64,000 bases of DNA from Corallium rubrum (Eukaryota; Cnidaria; Anthozoa; Scleralcyonacea; Coralliidae), in NCBI GenBank assembly GCA_964035015.1, contig OZ035997.1, forward strand, positions 12,378,036-12,442,035. The letters run 5' to 3'. How positions within the stretch are numbered: the first letter of the stretch is position 1; every line of letters begins with the position of its first letter. Below the pieces are notes generated by a model. That model did no database searches. It was not told where the DNA came from and saw only the letters and a list, made by a program, of their open reading frames with translations. A program made the translations under genes and the position numbers. Below, piece after piece: positions 38,208-51,100 of this stretch.

Positions 38208-38756
38208 GGTGTTCCAGTAATGATTCGTGACTTGTTCGCGAGTGAAATATGAATAGAGTAACAATACGCAGGGTTTCTTAACTGGAACAATAATATGTCA
38301 AGAAAGAAGCAATAAGAAATGGTTGGTCAAATTGCGGGTAGCCATTCTAATTTTATATTAATTTTGATAACTCAAATTTCTGATACGTAGAGGTAGTTAT
38401 GTAATTAAATAAAGATTTAACTTGTTAGTAGATTAATTTATATCTGAATAGAGATGACTGTACTTTCGCGGACACAATTTAATAACAATTGTAATAACAC
38501 GCCACTGCATGCGATTACTAAATATACTAAGTATCCACAGGTCCGTGGCGGGGTAACAGCAATTTAAATTTTTTAAAAGCACCAAGTTAAAGGACACTAT
38601 ATGCAGGGAAGTGCCAGGAGTATTTTGTTAACACTTCCAACAAACTTTATGCGAAGCGTCAAACAACATATAACTGGAAGTTAACACTATCTCAAGTTAC
38701 TGCCTCGACTGCGACAGGAATCCTGATATTTTACAAAATTTTAGTTATAGGCATTT

Positions 38757-39022
38757 ATTATATAGATGCGAGTGTCTTACTAGGAAATATACAGTGTCGT
38801 ATTTTCCATATCCTCACTAGTGGAGATATCGATGACGTCATTAAGAATTTGACCTCTTTGCATTGAATCTATATAATAAAAAGAACATTACACGGGGCTT
38901 GAAGATATGAATTTTATCTTCCCGTGGCAAAAACAATATTTTACTCATTCGTAAAATATTGTTTTCCCCCACTCGAAGATAAAATTCACATCTTCGCGCC
39001 GCCGTGTAATATCCTCTATTTA
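38757..39022 (-). mobile_element. AT-rich MITE with GAAGATAT palindrome, copy B
   Basis: Reverse-complement relative of 24134-24421: ATATAGATGCGAGTGTCTTA … GACGTCATTAAGAATT … GAAGATATGAATTTTATCTT … TGTAATATCCTCTA. Confidence 0.7.
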
Positions 39023-39292
39023 TTTAATGATTGCATGTGCATACTACTGTATATGAATTTCTCAAATTGGAGTCAAAATATTTTAAAGTTTCTTTCCAAA
39101 ATCGTAAAAATTGCAATGGCAATGTTGATCAAGAAAGTTGGTGTAACTGAAAAACTAAAAGAAAATTATTGAGAACATATTCCAAAGATAGATCGTTAGT
39201 TGACCGTAAACTGATAGATTCCCCCTATTGCAAAGAACACATTTTATCAGACGACGTTTGGGCCAAATATATGCACAAAAATAAGTTATTAC

Positions 39293-39393
39293 TTAACTCA
39301 TTCCTGTCCGAGGGCTTCCCCAGAGGTGAATAAAATCGTCTGGCGTTAGCCAGAATAAAATACTAAAAACCAATTCGGACAGGAAATAGTTAA
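39293..39393. mobile_element. TTAA-flanked MITE
   Basis: TTAACTCATTCCTGTCCGAG … CGGACAGGAAATAGTTAA; TTAA on both sides suggests a piggyBac- or Kolobok-type target. Confidence 0.65.
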
Positions 39394-39474
39394 AGAAGAC
39401 GCGTCCTAGGAACTTCCAAAAGGCACGAAGTTCTTGTTTTCGTTTTATCAGTCTCGTCTTAGATACAAACAAGG

Positions 39475-40748
39475 ATTTGGGGCTTTTCATACGTTTCGTT
39501 TGGGACTTCGTTTCGTTTGGGACTTATTTTCGTTTAGGACTTACTGTCGTTTCGTTTGGGACTTACTTTCGTTTCGTATGGACTTACTTTCGTTTCGTTT
39601 GGGACTTACTTTCGTTTTGTTTGGGACTTAGTTTCGTTTCGTTTGGGACTTACTTTCGTTTCGTTTGTGACTTATTTTCGTTTCGTTTGGGACTTAGTTT
39701 CGTTTCGTATGGGACTTACTTTCGTTTCGTTTGTGACTTACTTTCGTTTCGTTTGGGACTTAGTTTCGTTTCGTTTGGGACTTACTTTCGTTTCGTTTCG
39801 TTTGGGACTTAGTTTCGTTTCGTTTGTGACTTACTTTCGTTTCGTTTGGGACTTAGTTTCGTTTCGTTTGGGACTTACTTTCGTTTCGTTTGGGACTTAG
39901 TTTCGTTTCGTTTGTGACTTACTTTCGTTTCGTTTGAGACTTAGTTTCGTTTCGTTTGTGACTTACTTTCGTTTCGTTTGGGACTTAGTTTCGTTTCGTT
40001 TGGGACTTACTTTCGTTTCGTTTGTGACTTACTTTCGTTTCGTTTGGGACTTAGTTTCGTTTCGTTTCGTTTGGGACTTACTTTCGTTTCGTTTGGGACT
40101 TACTTTCGTTTCGTTTGGGACTTAGTTTCGTTTCGTTTGTGACTTACTTTAGTTTCGTTTCGTTTCGTTTGGGACTTACTTTCGTTTCGTATGGGACTTA
40201 CTTTCGTTTCGTTTGGGACTTATACTTTCGTTTCGTTTGGGACTTATACTTTCGTTTCGTATGGGACTTACTTTCGTTTCGTTTGGGACTTACTTTCGTT
40301 TTGTTTGGGACTTATACTTTCGTTTCGTATGGGACTTACTTTCGTTTCGTTTGTGACTTACTTTCGTTTCGTTTGGGACTTACTTTTGTTTCGTTTGGTA
40401 CTTACTTTCGTTTGGGACTTACTTTTGTTTCGTTTGGTACTTACTTTCGTTTCGTTTGGTACTTACTTTCGTTTCGTTTGGTACTTACTTTCGTTTCGTT
40501 TGGTACTTACTTTCGTTTGGGACTTACTTCCGTTCCGTTTGGGACTTACTTTTGTTTCGTTTGGTACTTACTTTCGTTTGGTACTTACTTTCGTTTGGTA
40601 CTTACTTTCGTTTGGGACTTACTTTTGTTTCGTTTGGTACTTACTTTCGTTTGGGACTTACTTTCGTTCCGTTTGGGACTTACTTTCGTTTTGTTTGGGA
40701 TTTACTTTTGTTTCGTTTGAGACTTACTTTTGTTTCGTTTAGGACTTA
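39475..40748 (+). repeat. 22-bp satellite array between the two ceramidase genes
   Basis: Unit GTTTCGTTTGGGACTTACTT + TC (22 bp) with variants TTAGTT, TTGTGAC, TTGGTAC and extra or missing TTTCG blocks. The left half uses TTGGGAC/TTGTGAC, the right half gains TTGGTAC and single-TTTCG units. The long Phe/Val/Leu open frames are artefacts. Confidence 0.97.
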
Positions 40749-41241
40749 AACATGACGTAAATCAGTGTTCCTAATGCGTGTATACTCTACCAGTACCTAT
40801 ATCTTTTGCAAGATTCATAGTAGAAAAATTGCGGAAAAAATCGAGACTTCTAATCCGTTTCTTGACACTATACTTTGATCGATCAAAGAATTACGGTACA
40901 TCGCAGATTGCAGATAAAAGTACCATCGTTTAATATCTACAAGAACAGCACCCCGCAAGCTATCTTGCGAGTTTTAAGACTGAATTACCGACTGTATATG
41001 ACTGACTGTACACAGGCTACGGGATTCTTGCTATCCTATTTTTGGTTATAGCTATTAAACGCAAGAACTAACGGCAAACTACATTTTATTTTCCAACCTT
41101 ATATACTAATATATCTGCACTGCTTCGCACAACTGACAAACTATTCACGAATTTAGATAAGTTCTGTGATAGCAGGCGCCGCTGGGAACGAGATTGACTC
41201 AACCCAACCCCAATGACCCCATATGCTATATAAGCAGGTTT

Positions 41242-42018
41242 CAACCTCGTACCCACGGTATTTTGCCTCTACGTTAGGAGGTCGGAAAATGGTCCTGACA
41301 TCGGTTGACCAATTCTATAATCTGATTGGTCACTTTAAAAACTCGATAAATTCAGAAAGTATAATTTATTCGTGAAAATCTGGATTGCAAGCTAAGAGAT
41401 TTCCCCGGCATTGATTTGTCACATGACACCCAGAATTTGTTTTTGCAAGATAATTTACGTATTCTTTGTTTAACGCTCTGGTGACTCAAGTCTTCACCAA
41501 GAAAGCAACTGGCTAGCGTAACCCCACGATTATAATTATCCAGTATACTATACATCTAAATGTCATATCATGAACAAGCACATATCTAATGATGTTCTTG
41601 ACTACCAAAGCTATCATTTCCATTTGGGGGGGGCCATTTTCGCCGACCTCCCAACCTATGAAAGCGCAACGCCCTGGTCTATGACTGACGATCTAGCATG
41701 TATATATGTATGGGTACTTGACAATCTGATCGATCGCGGTCGCTTATAGCCAATCAGAAAACTCGTTCATATCAGGTTTTTGCCGAGTTCCAACTAGCCT
41801 GGTACCCTGGCCCAATTTCAAAAGAAATATAGACCAGGTAACCACTATTTTCATTCTCGCGTCATCAGGGCTAAATCCACTTATGACGATTGCAGTTTTA
41901 CTCATAGCCAATAAAAACGCGCGAAATTTGAACCAATGGGAAAGCAGAAGTCTTTAGTGGTTACCTAGGCTAAGTTCCAACTCGCTGTCATTTTGAGAAG
42001 ACCCTGGGTACGAGATTG
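41242..42018. mobile_element. TIR element ending just upstream of ceramidase copy 2
   Basis: Left end CAACCTCGTACCCACGG, right end CCCTGGGTACGAGATTG. Ends belong to the family of 7951-8877. No clear target duplication, so the left and right ends may come from different insertions. Confidence 0.45.
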
Positions 42019-42073
42019 ATTAGCTCTGTCACATGACGGTTAGCCGTGCGTAATTTAAAGTTGCGCAAGAACA
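42002..42073 (+). promoter_or_regulatory. Candidate promoter-proximal block of ceramidase copy 2
   Basis: CCCTGGGTACGAGATTGATT (42002-42021), then GTCACATGAC (42028-42037), one base from the CLEAR consensus GTCACGTGAC and containing the M-box TCACATGA; ATG at 42074. Matches the block before copy 1. Confidence 0.45.
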
Positions 42074-42142
42074 ATGAAGGTTGAAACAATATGGGGATTG
42101 TCGTTGTTCGTCTTTTCTTTAGTGGAACTTCATGCAATACCG
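42074..42142 (+). CDS. ASAH1: ASAH1-like copy 2, exon 1 (signal peptide)
   Basis: Codons 1-23, MKVETIWGLSLFVFSLVELH, donor CCG|GTAATG. Confidence 0.85.
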
Positions 42143-45100
42143 GTAATGTTATACTAAAGACGTGTTCATTATATAGTTAGTTCTTATTTTATATAAAATA
42201 GGGTTTTAAGTTTAGACGTGGTTAGACGCTGGCAGACTTGATGATGTATGTGCCATTTTGGTGTATACAATTTACGGCTTCCGGGTGTATATATACATTA
42301 CAGCTGAATGACCGATGAACTGAGTTTTGCACCACGTTTTTGTGATGACCTTTTTTTAAAATGCACCAAATTTTGTCTCATGCATTTTAAAGTTGTATAT
42401 TAAGGATATCAGCTGGAATTTCATACTCTATGCTAATAGATATTTCGTAATTCAATATTTGTGTACTGATTCATGATGAAAGTCATTTTGACAGACGTAC
42501 GACATGGGTTCGGTGGTGATAGCTTCATCACGATAAGGTTAAGCAGAGGTATAAGTAAAAACAATTTGACCGGGTAAAATATGAAATTGATCTACATTCT
42601 TCAGAGAATTGCTGATGGCAGACAATGTTAATTAGAAGGAAATAAACTTCCTTGTGTCGTATGGCGGCTGCCTGGAGCGCTTTTGATATGCCTTGACACG
42701 GTCACGTTGATATCTGCGTCCTTCGCAATTCAGCCGCTGGCTGCAAGTAAGGATGATTAGCACTCCACCCACTGACCTCTATATAACTGGACTGCGGGTC
42801 CACGATACTTTTGTATTACATGAAGTGTTTCCAATTGAACGGCGCCATCTTTGATTTTCTGTTTTGCTGATTGGTTAATTTTAGGTTATAAATCCATGTC
42901 CTATATTCACGAATTTATTGGTTAGGATTAGGGTGTGTGTTGGGGTCAGGCTTTCATGAAGTACCTGGGTTATTTAGGACATGGAATTATTACCTAATTT
43001 TAGACCTAACAAGATGGCGTCCTGTCGGTCATCTGTGATTGGTCAATTTCGCGGCTAAGACCTAACAAGATGGCGCCTGATGGCGTGTATTTGGGCCACT
43101 TTTTCGTTGGGCACCCGCAGTCCAGTTATATAGAGGTCAGTGTTTATCTCTTTAAAGATAAACGTGATAATATTATGGTGAGTGCCTGGGGAGAAAAGCG
43201 GCCCTATAAGAACGTCTACAAAAGAGGCTAACTATATGTTACAAGTAATATTTGGCATTTACTGACTCGATTAACCTGCATGTTGTGGGGATTCTTGATT
43301 AAGGAAAATTACGAGTGTCAGAGTATATACATTTTAAGATAAAGCTGGAGCATGCCTGGATTGGTCGTTGTGCCACTTTGTCATAAAACAGATGGCTAAA
43401 GTATTGTAGAACAGTATAGCTGCATGCTCTCGGCCTCCGCAGCCAGCTCGGGACCATGCTGCGAGGGAGAACGCCCTGACCTTCCTCGTCACATGCACTC
43501 CCACCTTTGCTCGCGCGCTTTCGCTTCCCCAAGAGCTAGAGCCTCTGTGGAGGATAGGGCTGCATGCGCATTGTTCCAAGCCAAGGCAAAATGGCACAAT
43601 GGCCAGTCCAAGCCTGAACGGGGGCCATGCAGTTGCGAAAATGCCACATCAAGGCCTTCCGGGACTAGGAATCGAACCTGCGACCATGCGATTGCAGTGC
43701 TCTGACCCACTGATATATGACCTCTCCGAGTGTGCTTTGGTTTCGCAAGCCCTCAGTCGAGACAGGACACTATTTTCTAGAACGAAACGTGAAATGTAGC
43801 AGTAGTCGATATATATACACTGTCTATAGGTTTCATGCGGTGATAGGGCCGGATAATTTGTTTAGAATGTGTGCCTTTGCCGTAGATCGTACGATTAGAA
43901 AAATCTACATAGAAGCTGACATGTTATAGTCCTCATTAATGTCGCATCGCTCCTGTACTAAAAGTATGTGAGCTCGTCGCAAAACGTCCCGTGGCGGCGC
44001 CACGAGAAGGACTGGAGCGGACACCCCCCCCCCCCCCCCCCTCCCCAGTTCTCCCCATGGTCGATTTTTCAATTCGTCCAAATTAGAGAAAAGTTGGGGG
44101 GATATAAAGACCTGAAATGTGTAATCTTTTTGTGTTTTCTATGATATGATGTTTTATAATCTGAATTCTGTAAAATCTCACTCCAAATTGCAGGAAATGG
44201 CATATCAGAGACTCTAGACTTCAATTTCAATTTCCGGGGGAGGATGCCCGGCGCTCCTATTGGCGTCGCCTTTGAGAGAACCCGTTGTTTGTTGTAATAT
44301 ATATTGCTACTATTTTAAAACAAAAATTGTGATCATTTATCAAATACAGTAATGTCTTTTTTTGTCTTTTTTTTTTTTGGGTGGGGGGGGGGGGAGGGGG
44401 GATGTGTGGGGGGGGGGACAAATCTGGCCACCCCGGACTGAAACTTGCCACCATGCCACTGAACGCAAGCTATAGCTTTCGCGTAATTCTGCAGAGGAAC
44501 ACATTGTTTATGATGTGTTATATACAAGAGTAAAGGTGAGGTAAAACAAGCAAACAATTTTTGTATTTTGTTTCGGACAATTGTTGCATTGCAAGTTGTA
44601 CTCATATTAACACCTTTTGTGTAACTTGTAATTACAACGAAATATTTTCTCACAACGTGCAAGTTGCGTCGAAATGTTGTAAAAAGTTGAAGTAAGAGAA
44701 CAAAGCGTGCGATTCCTTGAAAACCTTGCAGACTTACCCATTAAAATGCTTTCCGCTTATTGTACTTAAAATGGATAAATTCGTAATGTTTTCTCGCAAT
44801 TTAATCGCTATCGTGCATTGCTAAGCTTAAGGAATAGCAGCTCAAAGACATAACATTAATCTTTTGGATTTCGGAATCGAATGTAAAATAATTGAAAAAT
44901 GAAAAAAATGGTTCATGCGGTCAGTGGCGGCGCGAGGGGGTTTGCCCCCTTATTTTTCTTTTCTTTTGCCAATTTACCAACCTGGAAAGATGGAAAGCGT
45001 AAACATATTTAATTGAACAGTGACATGTAGCGTGTCATGTTACTAAAGAATAAGTATGCACACACATTGAGTAAAATTTAATATCACTTTTATTTTAATA

Positions 45101-48100
45101 TATTACAAATAGGATAAATAACTGTAAATTGTTGGAAACTTAAACTTCCCAGTTTACACTACACTATACTTGACCTTAGCCCTTAGGATATCTCACTTTT
45201 TCAGTAATTCACAGAACATGCCAACTCAAATATACAGTTTTATAACACTGTTACGCGTGAAAAAGGTTTTGCCCCCAAATATTTAGTTTGCCCCGATATA
45301 TAGTATCTTGCTTGGCAGCTCCTCCGTACACCGCTATAAGTAGAGTTATTTGATATTTTTCTTACTTACATGTTTTTTCATATTTTAATAGATTCAACAA
45401 ACGAAATGTAGTACTGGTGCATACCCTCCATCTAAAAAGTATGCATGATTTGTTCTGACATGGTTTTTTTTTAATTGTTTTATAAGTAAATAGCTCATAA
45501 TTATATTATTTTCTTTCTTTTCCGTCTGCGTAATTATCTCCTCTCTTTCGATGTATTTTATTCAATGTATAATTAAAGTGCCTAAGAAACAAAAATTAAG
45601 TTTGTCTTATATTTTGCAGTTTTTCGTTTCCTTGTTTCGTTCTTGAGATATTTTAGTTTGTTTGAAATGCATCGGCGCATGGTTCATTCAAATTAATTTG
45701 GTTTGATAATATTGTGCACCTACGCGTCAAAATGTTTAATTCAGCTTATCAAGCAAAATAAAATATCTCAAGAACGAAGCAAGGAAACGAAAAACTGAAA
45801 AATATGTTACTCTAATTTTAAGTGTTCTTTCAAATAAGACACAACCTTAATTTTCGTTTAATAGGCACTTTGATAAATAGAACGTTACACCTTTTCGTAG
45901 CAATTTATGTCGTTTTAATTTTATGTACTCATGTTTAATAAACGAGCAGGAGTGTTTTATCAGATATTCAAAAACTCATTAATAATTCATGAGGAAAACA
46001 CAAAAGAAAATCATGACCGTATCGTATCTTTATATGTGATAAAGATTTCTCCTGATTTACATAAACTTTAGCTTTGATTTTCTCGGCTTAGACAAGGTTA
46101 TTTTTCAAACTAACTCCGCCAATCAACTTACCAAGTGGTTCGTTTTTGAAGCCGTATAATAAACTCGCAGTTCGTGTTTTATCAGATATAAAAACACTCG
46201 GCTTCGCCTTGTGTCTTTATATCTGATAAAACACTCCTGCTCGTTTATTATACAGTACTAAAGACACGAGGCGAAGCCGAGTGTTTTTATATCTGATAAA
46301 ACACGAACTGCGAGTTTATTGAACGTCTTCAAAAACGAACCACTTGGTAAGTTCATCAGTGGGCGTAGTAAGTTTGAAAAATAACCTTGTCTAAGCCGAG
46401 AAAATCAAAGCTAAAGTTTATGTAAATCAAGAGGTATCTTTATCACATATAACTGATTAAACATTAATTCCTTTTGAATTTTCCTCATGAATTATTAATG
46501 AGTTTTTGAGTGAAATTTAATCGAGTAAGTATATACGGTAATCATTTTACGAGACAAAAGCGAACTAAATCAACAAAGTGACGAGTTTCTGCTGACGAAT
46601 GATAACGCAATCAATACGTGAGATTTAACCAAACAGAGTACACAAAGGTAGAGCACGCGTTGTACAGTATAAAACCATAGTTGGTGGAGGGGGTGGTTTG
46701 GAAGCTCCATTGGCTTTCAAGATTATGCAATTGTCATGTTGATGAACACAATAGTTCACGTTGAAGGAAGGCAATTGGTTGAAGAGAAGGAAATTCCATG
46801 GACACGTGACGACGTCACGACGAAGGACTACTCAACGAACAAAGGATTTACAACACGTGACGACGAACGACTACACTAATTAAACCCGAACGTTGGTATT
46901 GGGTGACTGCTTCATTACAGAAAATACAATACGTTCAGTGACCTTAAATTAGGCAAATTGAACAAAAGCATGGAACGATGACTTTTGCCGAGTTTCCAAA
47001 CCATCCCCCTCCACTAACTATGATAAAACTGAACATGACCTCAAACGTTTTCCGTTTCTCTGTATACTGGTCATCCAATCAGAGCAGGCGTGCAACATGC
47101 ACCTGTTACTTTATAAAATTAAATATTGCATGAGTAAAATACATGTATGAAGAATATTATACGAAAGTCGAATTAAATATTGTTTTTTATTAATATATAA
47201 AATAGAGTGTTTTATTGATGTTTCCGCCACTAATAAAAACGATAATCTCACATGTGTGCTTATTTATGATAATCTCACATGTGTCGATTATCGTGAAACG
47301 TATTAGAGTTTACTGCTCACTTTTGAAGGGAAATAGGACTATTTTTTATATAATAAACAGAACCAATACATGAATGCTTGGAAATATGAAATCTTATTTC
47401 TCGTGTTGTCTCTAGTCAACACTCGAAATAAATTTCATATTTCCGCGCATCCATGTATTATTCTCTATTTATCAGTTTCGAGTTTTCACCATTATAAAAT
47501 ATAATGTTTAGTGACTAGCAAAAATTTGGTTATATTTAGAAACAAGGTTGATAACGTTGTAATCAATCTTGATCTTGAACCTGAAGAAAGATGGAAAGAA
47601 ATTACCGTGAAGATGAAACCTCAGGTAATATATCCATGAAAATAGTTTTAACTTTTCTTCTTCCAGTCGCTAGATCTAGGGTTGTGGAGGCCACTGAAAG
47701 ATGAGAAAATTTGGGTCCCATGCACGTTTCTAGGAGGATCTGAGACATGCCCCCCTGTAAAATGTTTAAAATTTGGGTTTCTGAAATAGTCCCCGAGCCC
47801 GGGTGAGGGTGCTAATCTCGACGTGCGTGGAGTCCACTTTACACGCGAGATGAAAAGCCGAAAGCAATTCTGAAACCTGTTTGTATATATATATATATAT
47901 ATATGTTATCAAATCCACAACTTGCACAGTTCGAATAGCAGGGTACTGGTAACTAACCTGTTAAATTATTCAAATTATTTAAATTTACGTCAGCAAATAT
48001 ATAATTTATAAGTTCGGTTGGATTACGAAATAGTTTTTCAACGATCATGACGAAAGAAATCTTTGCCAGAAAAAATGGTTTCAGCTAAAATGCTAAAATG

Positions 48101-51100
48101 TACATTAATATTACTATGGAAAAAGACCAAAGAAAGAAGACTAACAAGAGATGTGGCAGCGAGAAAAAGACAACAATACCACTGGAAAAAGCCTAAAAAT
48201 TAATACGATAAAGACCGAAAACGATGCCGACCGAAATGTAAAACTGAAAGAAGAAGGATGTGTCCTGAAACTGTTCAAAGCCGGTAAGGAATTTTGCTCT
48301 GGTGTATTCTACATAACTCGAGAGGGAACAATGAAGAAATTTTGAAACAAACGGCTTTTTAGATCATGAAGAGAACTGAATGATGCCTTGTCATATTTAA
48401 TTTAAGTTTATGTGTCAACAACGAAAAAAAGTAAGAAACCGCGAACGAGAAAAACAATCCGAAAAGACTAGACTGAATTGCCAGTGTTTGTGGTGACAAA
48501 AGCAGAAGATAGTTTAACGGTAGGAGATTCGTATTACTATTTACCAGTTTAGCTGAGTTAAATCGGAAATCTTGAAAATGAAAATTAATATAAATAATAT
48601 TTTGTCTAGAATTGTCTTTGAACGCTAGGACGTTGACATTGTGTCTTTTCTTGGCCATTGTTTATATATTATTTATTTTTTTGCGGTCCGGAATCGATCT
48701 GATCCGCGCGCTCTGATTGGCTTAGCGAGCGGTCCGTATCACACGATACGGACCCCGATACGGACCGCTGCGGATTTCAAAACAAAAACAACAAAAGTTT
48801 ATTTTTTTACATTCTGTTATTTAAAATTGATCGATTTTCATAACTATTTCGCTCGCCACAGAAAAAATATGTTCAACAGAGAGCAACGGGGATGCAAATG
48901 AGTTTTATTATCCAAATGGCTTTGACGACTTCGTGTGAAAACAGCGAATTTTAAACCGTGAACGCAAGAAAACTGTGAAAAAGCAAAATTTCAGCGAGCG
49001 ACATTTATAAAGTTTTAAAGTATTATTGCTTACCGACGTATGAAAACAGTTTAAAACAGTAGGAAAAACATACATAAACTTGTGAACACAGTATTTGAAT
49101 CAGTAAATGAAACTATATAGAAGTATATATATAAAAAAACATACCACGAGAAGACAGAAAAGCTGAAACCTTTTGATACTATTACCGTCATTCTTCTGTT
49201 GTCCAACTATACTCAACAAAACCGCTACAAGTCTTTACTCTTTAGTCAAATATTTTCCACATGCCAACCTCATCGTGTCATGTCTTTGAATCTGAAACTG
49301 AAAGTTACAAATGCTAACTAATTTTCTGGGATGTTTTCTGATCTGTGTGTCATTTATAATACAACAAAAAACAGAAATTAGGGGGGAGGGGGGTTAAAAA
49401 ATGCATATAAAGCGGGCGAGGGGTTGTTGCGTTAATGTATTTCTAGTATTTTCTTTATTCTGGTAACATGCACTATTCAGTATGATCTAATAGTTTTAAA
49501 TTGTGTTTTCAATAGGACATTTTATCATTTCTTAACAAAGATTTTGTCCAAATCAGACTTTGTGCTTTTACATTCTATTTTATCGTTATCTGAGACACTT
49601 TTTTAAGAAATGTGACTGTTTACTTGCGTCAAAATTGTATCCAATTATGGGTGAAGCAAATTTTTGGTTCTCAAGACGTTTTTCATTGGGTTTATGTTTT
49701 GCTTTGCATAACACCTACTTTTTCAAGACACTTTTGTGGAGCTCCTATCAAACAGTCGTCACTATAAAAGGAATGACTCAGAAGGATCCTCCTAGTCTTA
49801 CCCCGCTTTTCCAAAATATGTCGTTGAATATGTTTTTCAAATAGCTAGGCAGTAAACCAACCTAGGGTTCGGGTTTTTGTTGTGGTTAGATTATCCAGAA
49901 GATTGCTAAAATCTAGAGACTCACTGAAGCTTGACGACAAATTTAGAAAAGCAAGTTTGACGACATATTTTGGAAAAGTATCGAAAATACAGCTGGGGGA
50001 GGGGGGGGGGGGGGGTCATCCCTTTTAGTTACGACTCCATCAAACATTATTTTGCGGAGGCCTTTGGGCTTTGGGCCAGGTTCAGGGGCGAAACTTGGGT
50101 ATTACAATTGGGTAGGTGTGAGGTATTATGCCCGACAAAAAATGGCGTGGTTTTAATGGCCCAAGTTTGCCCAATTCTAGTTCCGGCGCTGGTTCTAGCC
50201 AGCTTCTAGTCTGGTAGAATCTTAGGCATCTACAGAAATACGCTGCCTTATAATAAGCAAAATGACTGCCCATACACTGACAAAAGATTTTGAAAACGGC
50301 CCTTACAAACATCTTGATCTTCGAGATTATGACTCTTTATTTATTGTAATATTTACAGTCATTTGCAACTCCTATTTCCAAATTTTTGCAGGTTCGTTCC
50401 GAGGTTCGCAAGCTCATTTGGAAGTTCGTAGTTCGTTTTGAACTACGTGTTTGATTGGTTGCTTGATTCCTAGCCGCCAATCAAATGCGTAGATCAATAT
50501 TCCCAACGAACTTGCGAACTTCGGAACGAACTTCCGAACTTCGGAACGAAGATTTGGGTGAAAAGTGAGTTGCAAATCAGACTGTAATTTGCAACTGAAG
50601 TCGTTTAGAAAAGTGCACGAGCGGACGGGGAAAGGTGATTAAAATCATATAAAATTCTGCATTCAGTAATTACATTTCGCTTTTTTTGCTTTACTAGATA
50701 ATCAACCTATTACAAGAAATTAAGAACTTTACAAATTTTGTTCTAAATGGAAAGCTATTTGATTACATCGACAAATATTTGGTAAGTAATCTATGTTTTT
50801 GAGGCCATTAACCATTTTGCAATTGGGAAGGAGAATATGGGGCCGAGTGTTAAAAAATAACAAATTAAACGACTGGAAGAACACTTCAAAATTTATAGGA
50901 ATGCGAAGTTTGACTGTATTTAGATAAATAGAGGTTAAATAGCGTAGTTTGCCGTAGGGATGAGGACGATGTTAATAATCGATATTAATAATTTTGACGG
51001 AGATTATTGTGCCGGGGTGTGTCAGGGGGGAAAATTTGTGTGGTTACAGTAGTTTATTGGGCATAGTTCATAGACTCACTGAGGGAAGGGTAGCTAGATG

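Noticed and set aside
39477-40749. Several overlapping Phe/Val/Leu-rich frames
   Set aside because: Translation of the 22-bp satellite; frames shift with unit-length variants.
44935-45350. hAT element with CAGTGGCGGCGCGAGG end
   Set aside because: The left end fits, but the right end (CTCCGTACACCGCTA) matches poorly and no 8-bp duplication was found.
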